NCBI RefSeq assembly: GCF_001514205.1 | Contig: NZ_KQ948763.1 | Span: 702,802 to 750,654, forward strand | Direction: 5' to 3' | Length of the DNA stretch: 47,853 bases | Source: Streptomyces griseoruber | GTDB lineage: Bacteria; Actinomycetota; Actinomycetes; Streptomycetales; Streptomycetaceae | Shown: one piece after another, positions 19,745 to 26,472 of the stretch | Layout of the letters: every line of letters begins with the position of its first letter | Position numbering within the stretch: the first letter of the stretch is position 1 | Translations under genes and position numbers: made by a program | The notes under the pieces: model-generated | What the model was told of the DNA's origin: nothing | Databases searched by the model: none | What the model saw: the letters and a program-made list of their open reading frames with translations, nothing else

Positions 19745-19782
19745 CCGGGTTCCGGGCCGGCGCACTCCGGCCCGGAACCCGG
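19745..19782. repeat. Perfect 16-bp inverted repeat between divergent genes
   Basis: Arms 19745-19760 and 19767-19782 are exact complements with a 6-nt loop. It looks like a terminator, but it lies between divergent genes, where none is expected. It may instead shape the leader RNA of the rightward gene. Confidence 0.75.
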
Positions 19783-19866
19783 CCCGATCACGCACCCGTA
19801 CCCGTACCCGCTCACGATCCCGTACCCGCTCACGCTCACGATCTCGAACCCGATCCCGACCTCGAC
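19783..19866 (+). repeat. Hexad tandem array, consensus CNCGNN, 14 units
   Basis: Fourteen consecutive in-register 6-mers all have C at 1, C at 3 and G at 4: CCCGAT, CACGCA, CCCGTA, CCCGTA, CCCGCT, CACGAT, CCCGTA, CCCGCT, CACGCT, CACGAT, CTCGAA, CCCGAT, CCCGAC, CTCGAC. It starts exactly where the hairpin ends and stops 15 bp before the next start codon. An 18-bp direct repeat (19801-19818 against 19819-19836, differing only near its end) is included. Confidence 0.8.
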
Positions 19867-19881
19867 GGAGGGTGATTCGCC

Positions 19882-20310
19882 ATGTCCGCAGCCCAGCCCA
19901 CCCCGCTCACCGCACTCGCCCGCACCGCCGAGCCGTACGCCGCGCTGCGCCGCTTCCTGGCCGTGGACGCCGTCGTGACCGGCGTGAACGGTCTCGCGTA
20001 CCTCGCCGCGTCCGGCCCGCTCGGCCGCCTCCTCGGCGTCGACGCCACCCTGCTCCTCGCACTCGGCTCGTTCCTCACGGTGTACGCGGTCGCCGTCGGC
20101 GTACTGGCCTCCCGGGCCCGACCGGCGGCGCTGCCGGTGCGGGCGGTGGTGGAGGCCAACCTCACCTGGACCGTGCTCAGTTGCGTCGCCCTCGCCCTCT
20201 GGCTGTCGCCGACCGCGGCCGGCGCGGTGTGGACGGTGCTCCAGGCCCTGACGGTGGCCGGCTTCGCCGTACTCCAGCACTTCGCCCTGAAGGCATCAAC
20301 TCATCAGTGA
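19882..20310 (+). CDS. Small integral membrane protein, about four helices
   Basis: This encodes 142 residues. After a short polar N-terminus there are four hydrophobic segments (FLAVDAVVTGVNGLAYLAAS, LLLALGSFLTVYAVAVGVLA, LTWTVLSCVALALWL and AVWTVLQALTVAGFAVLQ). The topology resembles small DoxX- or SPW-like membrane proteins, but I recognise no family motif. The start has the good ribosome binding site GGAGGG. It converges on the XRE regulator at 20296-21129, the two stop regions overlapping by 15 bp; in streptomycetes such regulator/membrane-protein neighbours are frequent, suggesting that the regulator controls it (inference). Confidence 0.8.
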   Translation: MSAAQPTPLTALARTAEPYAALRRFLAVDAVVTGVNGLAYLAASGPLGRLLGVDATLLLALGSFLTVYAVAVGVLASRARPAALPVRAVVEANLTWTVLSCVALALWLSPTAAGAVWTVLQALTVAGFAVLQHFALKASTHQ

Positions 20311-21129
20311 ATGAAGGAACTTGACCGTCGCCGGATCGGCCGGGAGCAGCGTCTCGACGGCCAGCTCGGCGACGGTCACGTCCATGGGTGTGTTGAACGT
20401 GGAGATCGACGAGATGAACGACAGGGTCCGCCCCGCGTGCTCGATCTGCATCGGCAGCGCGAAGTACGGTACGGGCTCCGGAGGTTCGGCGAGACGCCCG
20501 CTCTCCTCCGGCACCGGGTAGGCGGCGACCTCCTCGTACAGCGCCCGCAGCGGAGCCGAGCGGTGCAGGGCGATCTGACGCTCCATCTGAGCCAGGAGAT
20601 GGCCCCGCCACTCGGGCAGGTTGCGGATGCGCGGCGCCAGCCCCCGCGGATGGAGGGTGAGCCGCATCGCGTTCAGCGGCGGCGCGAGCAGCGACTCCGG
20701 CAGCCCCTCCAGCAGCATCGCGATGCCCCGGTTGGCCGCCACGACGTCGTACCTCGCGTCCACCACCAGCGCCGGATACGGCTCGTAGCCCTGGATGAGC
20801 CGCTCCAGACCGGCCCGCAGCGCGTCCAGCGCCGGGTCGTCGAGCGGGGTCTCCGGATAGCGCGGGGCGTAACCCGCCGCCAGCAGCAGCGCGTTGCGCT
20901 CCCGCACCGGCACCTCCAGATGCTCCGCCAGCCGCAGCACCATCTCCTCGCTGGGCCGGGAGCGGCCCGTCTCCACGAAACTGACGTGCCGGGCCGAGGA
21001 ACCCGCCCGCAGCGCCAGCTCCAGCTGACTGACCCGCCGCCGCTCGCGCCAGGCCCGCAGCAGGGGGCCCACCCCGGGCTCGGCGGGGGCGGCGGACGCG
21101 GCGTTCGTACTGGTCGCGACAATGGCCAT
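20296..21129 (-). CDS. XRE regulator with MmyB-like ligand-binding domain
   Basis: This encodes 277 residues from ATG 21129. The HTH spans about 20-80: LLRAWRERRRVSQLELALRA, then SARHVSFVETGRSRPSEEM. The C-terminal PAS-like domain shows the MmyB signature (PYPALVVDARYDVVAANRG, LRLTLHPRGLAPRI). It closes with FNTPMDVTVAELAVETLLPA and FLHSLMS, as usual for the family. The MmyB domain is reported to bind fatty acids, and members often control adjacent oxidoreductases or membrane proteins. It is divergent from the ADP-ribosylglycohydrolase with only 60 bp between start codons, so the two promoters must overlap. Confidence 0.9.
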   Translation of the reverse strand: MAIVATSTNAASAAPAEPGVGPLLRAWRERRRVSQLELALRAGSSARHVSFVETGRSRPSEEMVLRLAEHLEVPVRERNALLLAAGYAPRYPETPLDDPALDALRAGLERLIQGYEPYPALVVDARYDVVAANRGIAMLLEGLPESLLAPPLNAMRLTLHPRGLAPRIRNLPEWRGHLLAQMERQIALHRSAPLRALYEEVAAYPVPEESGRLAEPPEPVPYFALPMQIEHAGRTLSFISSISTFNTPMDVTVAELAVETLLPADPATVKFLHSLMS

Positions 21130-21189
21130 ACGCACGACCGTAGTCGACAGAGCCCGCGCAGGGGCGTGGGCGAGAGGTGGTGGACGACC

Positions 21190-22284
21190 GTGCCGTGGAT
21201 CGCGCGGAGCAACGCGTTCGAGGCCGAGGCGGTGTACCGGGCGCGGGTGCGCGGCTGTCTGCTGGGCGGGGCGCTCGGCGACGCGCTGGGCTACCCGGTG
21301 GAGTTCGACTCCCTCGCCCGGATCCGCGCCACGCACGGCGAACACGGCGTCACCGGGCTCGTCCCGGACGCGGCGGGCGTGGTCGGCCGGATCAGCGACG
21401 ACACCCAGATGACCCTGTTCACCGCCGAGGGCGTCGAACAGGCCGTGCGCCGCGAACGCGGGAAGGGGATCGGCGGCGGCGCTCCCCGGCTGGTGCGCTG
21501 GGCCTACGAACGCTGGCTGCACACCCAGCGCGTCCCGGCACCCGACGGCGGCCCCACCGCCCACGGCTACGCCGGCCCGGCCGGCGGACTGGTCACCGAG
21601 CCCTGGCTGTACGCCCGCCGCGCCCCGGGCAACGCCTGCCTGAGCGGACTCCAGCAGGACTTCGTCCCCGAGCCCTGGGCCGAACTCGGCCCGCCCGGAC
21701 CGGTCAACCCGGACTCCAAGGGCTGCGGCGCCGTCATGCGGGCGGCACCCTTCGGCCTCACCGGCGCCTCGGCGGAGTCCGCCTTCCAACTCGCCGCGGT
21801 CTGCGCCCAGATGACCCACGGCCACCCCACCGGCTACTACGCGGCCGGCGCCCTCGCCGCGATCGTCCGGCACCTCGTCGACGGCGAGTCCCTCGAGGGC
21901 GCGGTCCTGCGCACCCTGCGCCTGCTGGCCCGGCACCCCGGCCACCAGGAGACGAGCACCGCCCTGCGGCAGGCCCTGGACCTGGCGGCGGAGGGCGACC
22001 CCACCGCCGAGAAGACCGAACGGCTCGGCGCCGGCTGGATCGCCGAGGAGGCCCTCGCCATCGGCGTGTACGCCGCCCTGGCCCACACCGACGTCGAACG
22101 CGCCCTGCTGCTCGCCGTCAACCACTCGGGCGACAGCGACTCCACCGGCTCCCTCTGCGGCAACCTCGTCGGCACCCGCCACGGCGACCACGGCCTCCCG
22201 CACACCTGGCTGCGCCGGCTGGAGGGCCGGGCCCGTATCGCCGCGCTCGCCGACGACCTCGCCGACGAGGCGGCCCGGGCCTGA
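21190..22284 (+). CDS. ADP-ribosylglycohydrolase family protein
   Basis: This encodes 364 residues. Family motifs: GCLLGGALGDALGYPVEF (about 22-39), the magnesium-binding ISDDTQMTLF near 70, STALRQALDLAAE further on, and the second magnesium site NHSGDSDSTGSLCGNL near 311-326. Such DraG-like enzymes remove ADP-ribose from arginine or other acceptors on proteins. No ADP-ribosyltransferase is encoded nearby, so the target is unknown. The GTG at 21190 is the most likely start: the homology begins about ten codons later, with a GAGAGG upstream at longish spacing. Confidence 0.88.
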   Translation: MPWIARSNAFEAEAVYRARVRGCLLGGALGDALGYPVEFDSLARIRATHGEHGVTGLVPDAAGVVGRISDDTQMTLFTAEGVEQAVRRERGKGIGGGAPRLVRWAYERWLHTQRVPAPDGGPTAHGYAGPAGGLVTEPWLYARRAPGNACLSGLQQDFVPEPWAELGPPGPVNPDSKGCGAVMRAAPFGLTGASAESAFQLAAVCAQMTHGHPTGYYAAGALAAIVRHLVDGESLEGAVLRTLRLLARHPGHQETSTALRQALDLAAEGDPTAEKTERLGAGWIAEEALAIGVYAALAHTDVERALLLAVNHSGDSDSTGSLCGNLVGTRHGDHGLPHTWLRRLEGRARIAALADDLADEAARA

Positions 22285-22311
22285 GCCGGCTTCACGCCCT
22301 CCGGCCGGGAT

Positions 22312-22323
22312 CCGTGATCACGG
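22312..22323. terminator. Possible terminator palindrome after the glycohydrolase gene
   Basis: CCGTGATCACGG is a perfect 12-bp palindrome 27 bp after the stop, flanked by GGG and CCC that could extend the stem. It is weak compared with other terminators in this window. Confidence 0.35.
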
Positions 22324-22680
22324 CCCGACCGTCGCGCCGAGGCGTCGCAGGGAGGCGGCGCAGGGAGGCGTCGCAGGGAGGCCTGGGCGGACGGCCCCCA
22401 GGTGGGCTTGCCTCCGGGGCGGCCGTGGACACCGGCGTCTCCGATGGGGAGGAGGGCGAGGGCCCGCAACACCGCCCAGCCCGCGGGCGCGCTGGTTGTC
22501 CCAGCCGAGCGCCGCGAGTCTCAGGGGCCGATCCGACGGGTCGGGGTACTGCTCGCGCAGCAGACCCCGGATCGGGTCCTCGGCGACGTCCGTCTCGGTG
22601 GTCGTCAGGCGGAGCAACGCCAGTCCCCTGACCAGGGCCGCCGCCGCTCCGCTGTGGCAGGCTGGACGGGTACGCGACAC
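22318..22680 (-). pseudogene. Probable frameshifted hypothetical gene
   Basis: Reading leftward from GTG 22680, a protein-like sequence (ALVRGLALLRLTTTETDVAE, REQYPDPSDRPLRLAALGWD, NQRARG) turns abruptly into Arg/Pro-rich junk. At the CCC run at 22480-22482, removing one base restores a natural continuation: NQRARGWAVLRALALLPIGD, then AGVHGRPGGKPTWGPSAQ. Codons keep high third-position GC on both sides of the break. The shifted frame then runs into three copies of a 14-16 bp repeat and finds no stop before the neighbouring gene. This is either a decayed gene or a sequencing error. I do not know the family. Confidence 0.4.
22342..22385. repeat. Three short tandem repeats with GGCGCAGGGAGG-like core
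   Basis: GCGTCGCAGGGAGG, GCGGCGCAGGGAGG and GCGTCGCAGGGAGG lie in tandem, differing by one base. They overlap the 3' part of the proposed frameshifted gene and may mark the site where its end was lost. Confidence 0.6.
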
Positions 22681-22699
22681 CCACGAACGGAGTCACCCC

Positions 22700-23005
22700 G
22701 TGGCTGTGGAACCGCTCTCCCAGAAGGAGATCGAGGACCGTCTGTCCGAACTGCCCGGCTGGGCCGTGGACGGCGACCGCCTCACCCGCTCCTACCGCCT
22801 GGCCTCCCATTTCGCCGCGACCGCCCTCGTCGTCCATGTGGCGCAGATCCAGGACGCGCTCGACCACCACTCGGACCTCACCCTCGGCTACAACACGGTC
22901 TCCCTCGCCGTGAACACCCACAGCGTCGGCGGGGCCGTCACCGCGCTGGACTTCGAGCTGGCGCGGCGGGTGGAGGCGGCGGCGGGCGGACACGGAGCGG
23001 ACTGA
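22700..23005 (+). CDS. 4a-hydroxytetrahydrobiopterin dehydratase (PCD/DCoH fold)
   Basis: This encodes 101 residues, the full length of pterin-4a-carbinolamine dehydratases. Visible features: LPGWAVDGDRLTRSYRLASH, the helix FAATALVVHVAQIQDALDHH with the conserved histidine pair, and LTLGYNTVSLAVNTHSVGG carrying the third active-site histidine. The enzyme recycles oxidised tetrahydrobiopterin made by aromatic amino acid hydroxylases. No hydroxylase gene is adjacent, so it may serve a distant gene. GTG start. It is divergent from the proposed frameshifted gene, their starts only 19 bp apart. Confidence 0.88.
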   Translation: MAVEPLSQKEIEDRLSELPGWAVDGDRLTRSYRLASHFAATALVVHVAQIQDALDHHSDLTLGYNTVSLAVNTHSVGGAVTALDFELARRVEAAAGGHGAD

Positions 23006-23006
23006 C

Positions 23007-23189
23007 GCCGTCGGGCGACGGCATACAGTCTGCGAAATGTTGTGTGCGGGGGTCGGTCACCTGTATGCCGCATCCGGTCTACAGCATTCGACAGACGACA
23101 TCCGGCGAGCTGTATGCGGCTCGCGGCCTACAGTGTGGCGCACATCGCACATCGCACATCGCACATCGCACATCGCACATCGCATACAG
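23007..23189 (-). repeat. Degenerate heptad array A (GTGCGAT core)
   Basis: Read on the minus strand, ATGCGAT (23179-23185), five exact GTGCGAT copies (23144-23178) and GTGCGCC (23137-23143) are in tandem. The register continues for about 18 more divergent 7-mers toward 23007, with C at position 4 in most. The octamer CTGTATGC, in either orientation, occurs four times (23021, 23061, 23110, 23182). Two 24-bp imperfect palindromes, CTGTA...TACAG, lie at 23061-23084 and 23110-23133. The array fills the gap upstream of the methyltransferase and stops 25 bp before its start. Confidence 0.8.
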
Positions 23190-23214
23190 CCGACGGGCGG
23201 ACCGGGGAGCGCGC

Positions 23215-23988
23215 GTGCTGGACTACGACAAGGAAGCCGAACGCTACGACGCCTCACGCGGCGGCGAACCCCGCGCGGCCGCCGCCGCGGACGCCGTCCT
23301 CGGGCTGCTGCCGCCCGGAACCCGCAGTCTGCTGGACGTCGCCTGCGGCACGGGCATCGTCACCCGCCGGCTCGCGTCCGGTCCCGGCGCCCCCCAGGTG
23401 ACGGGCGTCGATCTGTCGCCCGAGATGGCCCGGCATGCCGGTGCCCGGCTGCCCGGCGCGATCGTACGTGCGGACAGCCGCCGACTGCCCTTTCGCGACG
23501 GGCGGTTCGACGCGGTGAGCAGCGTGTGGCTGCTGCATCTGGTCGAGGATCCCGGGGACGTGCGGAGGATCGTCGCCGAGTGCGCCCGGGTGCTGCGGCC
23601 GGGCGGGGTCTATGTCACCACCGTCGACAAGGGTGCCTCGCACAACGTGGGCAGTGACATCGACGGCGTCCTCTCGTCCCGCCCGCGCCGCCCGGCCTCC
23701 GACGCAGCCGTGCTCGTCGAGTCGTATGCCGCCGATTGCGGCCTGATCCCCGCCGGGCAGGCCCGTTTCGCCGGCCGGGGGCAGGGGCGCAGTCCGCGCC
23801 GGGCGATCGCCGACCTCAGGCGCGGCTGGTTCGTCACCCTGCCGCCCGGAGACCCGCTGGCCGAGGAGTTCGCCGCCCGCCTCGCGGCCCTGCCCGACCA
23901 GGAACGGCCGCGCCCGGAACCGGAGTTCACCCTGCGCGCGTTCCGGAAACCACCGCAGGTGCTGCCGGATCCGGCGTCGAACAGCTGA
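23215..23988 (+). CDS. Class I SAM-dependent methyltransferase (UbiE/Methyltransf_11 type)
   Basis: This encodes 257 residues starting at GTG 23215 (VLDYDKEAERYDASRGGEP, the typical opening of this group). SAM-binding motif I is SLLDVACGTGIVTRRLA, motif II VTGVDLSPEMARHAG, motif III VRADSRRLPFRDGRFDAV, followed by LLHLVEDPGDVRRIVAE and RVLRPGG. The substrate is unknown; small-molecule methylation is the default expectation. Its upstream region is the heptad array, so any promoter must lie inside or next to the repeats. No co-directional partner follows within the same unit. Confidence 0.88.
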   Translation: MLDYDKEAERYDASRGGEPRAAAAADAVLGLLPPGTRSLLDVACGTGIVTRRLASGPGAPQVTGVDLSPEMARHAGARLPGAIVRADSRRLPFRDGRFDAVSSVWLLHLVEDPGDVRRIVAECARVLRPGGVYVTTVDKGASHNVGSDIDGVLSSRPRRPASDAAVLVESYAADCGLIPAGQARFAGRGQGRSPRRAIADLRRGWFVTLPPGDPLAEEFAARLAALPDQERPRPEPEFTLRAFRKPPQVLPDPASNS

Positions 23989-24088
23989 ATTCGGCGGCCC
24001 CGAAGTGGCCGAAACATGCGGCAACGCGGCCGAACCCCACGGCGACTGAGAGTGCGGAACCCGTCCGTCCTCTCTGGAGGTTCGTCCC

Positions 24089-25960
24089 GTGCAGCACCCG
24101 CGCAGGCACCGCAGACGCCGAGCCCTCCTCTCGGCGACGACAGCCGCCGCGGCCCTGGTCGCCGCCGGCCTGACCGCGCTCGGCACCGGCACCGCCTCGG
24201 CCGCCACCGCCCGCCAGGTCGAGGCCCTCGACCGGGGCGTGGTCAGCGTCCACACCGACAGCGGCAACCTGGTCAGCTGGCGCTGGCTGGGCACCGACCC
24301 CGACAGCGTCTCCTTCAACGTCTACCGGGCCGGCACCAAGGTCAACGCGACTGCGGTCACCGGCTCCACCAACTACTTCCACTCCGGCGCCCCCGCCCAG
24401 GCCGACTACACGGTCCGTGCGATCGTGGGCGGCGTCGAACAGGCCGACTCGGTGCACGCCATCCAGTTCCGCACCGGCTACAAGGACGTCCCGATCACCC
24501 CGCCGGCCGGCGGCACCACCCCCGACGGTGTCGCCTACACCTACGAGGCCAACGACGCCTCCGTGGGTGACCTCGACGGCGACGGCGCCCTGGACTTCGT
24601 CCTCAAGTGGCAGCCGACCAACGCCAAGGACAACTCCCAGTCCGGATACACCGGCAACACGATCGTCGACGGCATACGACTGGACGGCACCCGGCTGTGG
24701 CGGGTCGATCTGGGCCGCAACATCCGTTCCGGCGCCCACTACACGCAGTTCCAGGTGTACGACTACGACGGCGACGGCAAGGCCGAGGTCGCGATGAAGA
24801 CCGCCGACGGCACGGTCGACGGCACCGGCACGGTGATCGGCAGTTCCTCCGCCGACCACCGCAACTCCAGCGGCTATGTCCTGTCCGGCCCCGAGTACCT
24901 GACCATGTTCAACGGGCTGACGGGCAAGGCGATGCAGAGCGTCGACTACGTCCCCGCCCGCGGCACGGTGTCGTCCTGGGGCGACTCGTACGGCAACCGC
25001 GTCGACCGCTTCCTCGCGGGGACGGCGTACCTCGACGGCTCCCGCCCCTCCCTGATCATGGCGCGCGGCTACTACACCCGTACGGTGATCGCCGCCTGGG
25101 ACTGGCGCGGCGGCGCCTTCACCCGCCGCTGGACGTTCGACACCAACTCCTCCACCAACAGCGGCAAGGGGTACGACGGCCAGGGCTCGCACAGTCTCTC
25201 CGTCGGGGACGTCGACGGCGACGGCAAGGACGAGATCGTCTACGGCGCGATGGCGGTCGACGACAACGGCAACGGCTTGTGGACGACGAAGACGGGCCAC
25301 GGTGACGCGCAGCACCTCGGCGACCTCGACCCGTCCCACGCGGGCCTGGAGTACTTCAAGGTCTCGGAGTCGAGCAGTCAGCCCGCCGAGCTGTACATCG
25401 ACCCGGCCAACGGCACGGTCACCTGGCAGCTGGCCGCCTGCTGCGACAACGGCCGCGGCGTCGCCGGCGACATCTGGGCGGGCAACGACGGCGCCGAGGT
25501 GTGGTCGGCCTCCGACTCCTCCGTCCGTGACGAGGCGGGCGCGACGAAGGGCCGCGAACCGTCCTCCGTCAACTTCCTGTCCTGGTGGGACGGTGACACG
25601 ACCCGTGAACTCCTCGACGGCACCCACATCGACAAGTACGGCACCTCCTCCGACACCCGCCTGCTGACCGGCTCCGGCGTCCACTCCAACAACAGCACCA
25701 AGGCGACCCCGTCGCTGTCCGGGGACCTCCTCGGCGACTGGCGCGAGGAGGTCGTCTGGCCCACCACCGACAACACCGCCCTGCGGATCTACTCGACCCC
25801 GTACGAGACCACGACGCGCATCACCACCCTCCTGCACGACACGATGTACCGCACCGGCCTGGCCTGGCAGAACACCGCCTACAACCAGCCCCCGCATCCG
25901 GGCTTCTTCATCGGCAACGGCATGACGACGGCACCCCGGCCGACGGTGTACACCCCCTGA
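24089..25960 (+). CDS. Secreted rhamnogalacturonan lyase (PL11)
   Basis: This encodes 623 residues. A twin-arginine-rich leader (RRHRRRRALLSATTAAAALV) with cleavage near residue 38 (ASA-AT) predicts export. The mature protein matches PL11 beta-propeller lyases throughout: VEALDRGVVSVHTDSGNLVS, LKWQPTNAKDNSQSGYTGN, calcium-binding loops DLDGDGALD, DYDGDGKAE and DVDGDGKDE, and the ending FFIGNGM. PL11 enzymes cleave the rhamnose-galacturonate backbone of pectin by beta-elimination. There is no carbohydrate-binding module. GTG start with CTGGAGG 8 bp upstream. It is monocistronic and converges on a small secreted-protein gene across a strong terminator. No CebR box is visible. Confidence 0.93.
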   Translation: MQHPRRHRRRRALLSATTAAAALVAAGLTALGTGTASAATARQVEALDRGVVSVHTDSGNLVSWRWLGTDPDSVSFNVYRAGTKVNATAVTGSTNYFHSGAPAQADYTVRAIVGGVEQADSVHAIQFRTGYKDVPITPPAGGTTPDGVAYTYEANDASVGDLDGDGALDFVLKWQPTNAKDNSQSGYTGNTIVDGIRLDGTRLWRVDLGRNIRSGAHYTQFQVYDYDGDGKAEVAMKTADGTVDGTGTVIGSSSADHRNSSGYVLSGPEYLTMFNGLTGKAMQSVDYVPARGTVSSWGDSYGNRVDRFLAGTAYLDGSRPSLIMARGYYTRTVIAAWDWRGGAFTRRWTFDTNSSTNSGKGYDGQGSHSLSVGDVDGDGKDEIVYGAMAVDDNGNGLWTTKTGHGDAQHLGDLDPSHAGLEYFKVSESSSQPAELYIDPANGTVTWQLAACCDNGRGVAGDIWAGNDGAEVWSASDSSVRDEAGATKGREPSSVNFLSWWDGDTTRELLDGTHIDKYGTSSDTRLLTGSGVHSNNSTKATPSLSGDLLGDWREEVVWPTTDNTALRIYSTPYETTTRITTLLHDTMYRTGLAWQNTAYNQPPHPGFFIGNGMTTAPRPTVYTP

Positions 25961-25965
25961 CCGGG

Positions 25966-26009
25966 GCGTGCAGAGGCCCCGCCCGAGGTCGGACGGGGCC
26001 TCTGCACGC
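25966..26009. terminator. Bidirectional hairpin terminator after the PL11 gene
   Basis: A 16-bp stem (GCGTGCAGAGGCCCCG paired with its exact complement ending at 26009) and a 12-nt loop sit 5 bp after the PL11 stop and 12 bp before the converging gene's stop. Confidence 0.9.
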
Positions 26010-26021
26010 TCGTGCGGCGGA

Positions 26022-26363
26022 TCAGTTCAGCGCCTTGGGCACGTTCCCGTAGAACTGGATGGCGGACCATCCGCGAGAGGTGAGCAGCTCGTTGATGGCG
26101 TTGGCGACATCCAGCGCGGTGACGTCCTTCTCCGGCGGCCCGGGCATCATGTCGATGGTGAAGTTCACGCTGATGTAACCATCCTCCGGGCCCGGCTGGG
26201 TGACCCCATGAAACGGGACGTTGTAGCCCCACGCCGGGGTCGACTCGTCCGTCTGCTCGGCGACCGCGGCCTCCTCGGCCTGGGCCGCGCCGGCGGACGC
26301 GAGGACCGCGCCCGCCGCCGCCGAGCCCGAAGAGACCAGCAGGGCACGTCTGGACACTCCCAT
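26022..26363 (-). CDS. Small Tat-exported protein of unknown function
   Basis: This encodes 113 residues from ATG 26363 (GVSRRALLVSSGSAAAGAVL, a twin-arginine signal with the hydrophobic stretch and an AQA cleavage site near 34). The mature part of about 80 residues has GWSAIQFYGNVPKALN at its end and VNFTIDMMPGPPEKDVTALD centrally, without a recognised domain. The frame is open further upstream to 26498, but that part is not protein-like and the signal peptide fixes the start. It lies 109 bp downstream of the GH74 gene on the same strand and could be read through from it; a link to cell-wall degradation is only positional. Confidence 0.7.
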   Translation of the reverse strand: MGVSRRALLVSSGSAAAGAVLASAGAAQAEEAAVAEQTDESTPAWGYNVPFHGVTQPGPEDGYISVNFTIDMMPGPPEKDVTALDVANAINELLTSRGWSAIQFYGNVPKALN

Positions 26364-26472
26364 GTTTCCCCCATTCCCTTCTCCTGCCCCCTGGGTGAAG
26401 GCGGGATCGATCGTATGAGCGAAACCCGGGCCGTGGTGCTGAACCAGATCATCCGGTTGGCCGGTGCCGGGC

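Larger units (their letters stand above)
19569..19881. other. 313-bp divergent gap: hairpin plus hexad array
   Basis: No gene is supportable here. The left part (19569-19744) should hold the leftward regulator's promoter, but I see no clear -35/-10 pair. The right part holds a 16-bp-stem hairpin (19745-19782) that runs directly into a 6-bp-period array (19783-19866), followed by the ribosome binding site of the membrane-protein gene. Confidence 0.6.

Noticed and set aside
19677..20324. Arg/Pro-rich plus-strand frame across the hexad array
   Set aside because: It only translates the CNCGNN repeat and overlaps the well-supported membrane protein in another frame.
23140..23181. GCACATC tandem repeats as a translated repeat or CRISPR-like array
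   Set aside because: Units are 7 bp with no spacers, and there is no start codon or ribosome binding site giving a sensible protein; treated as a non-coding heptad array.
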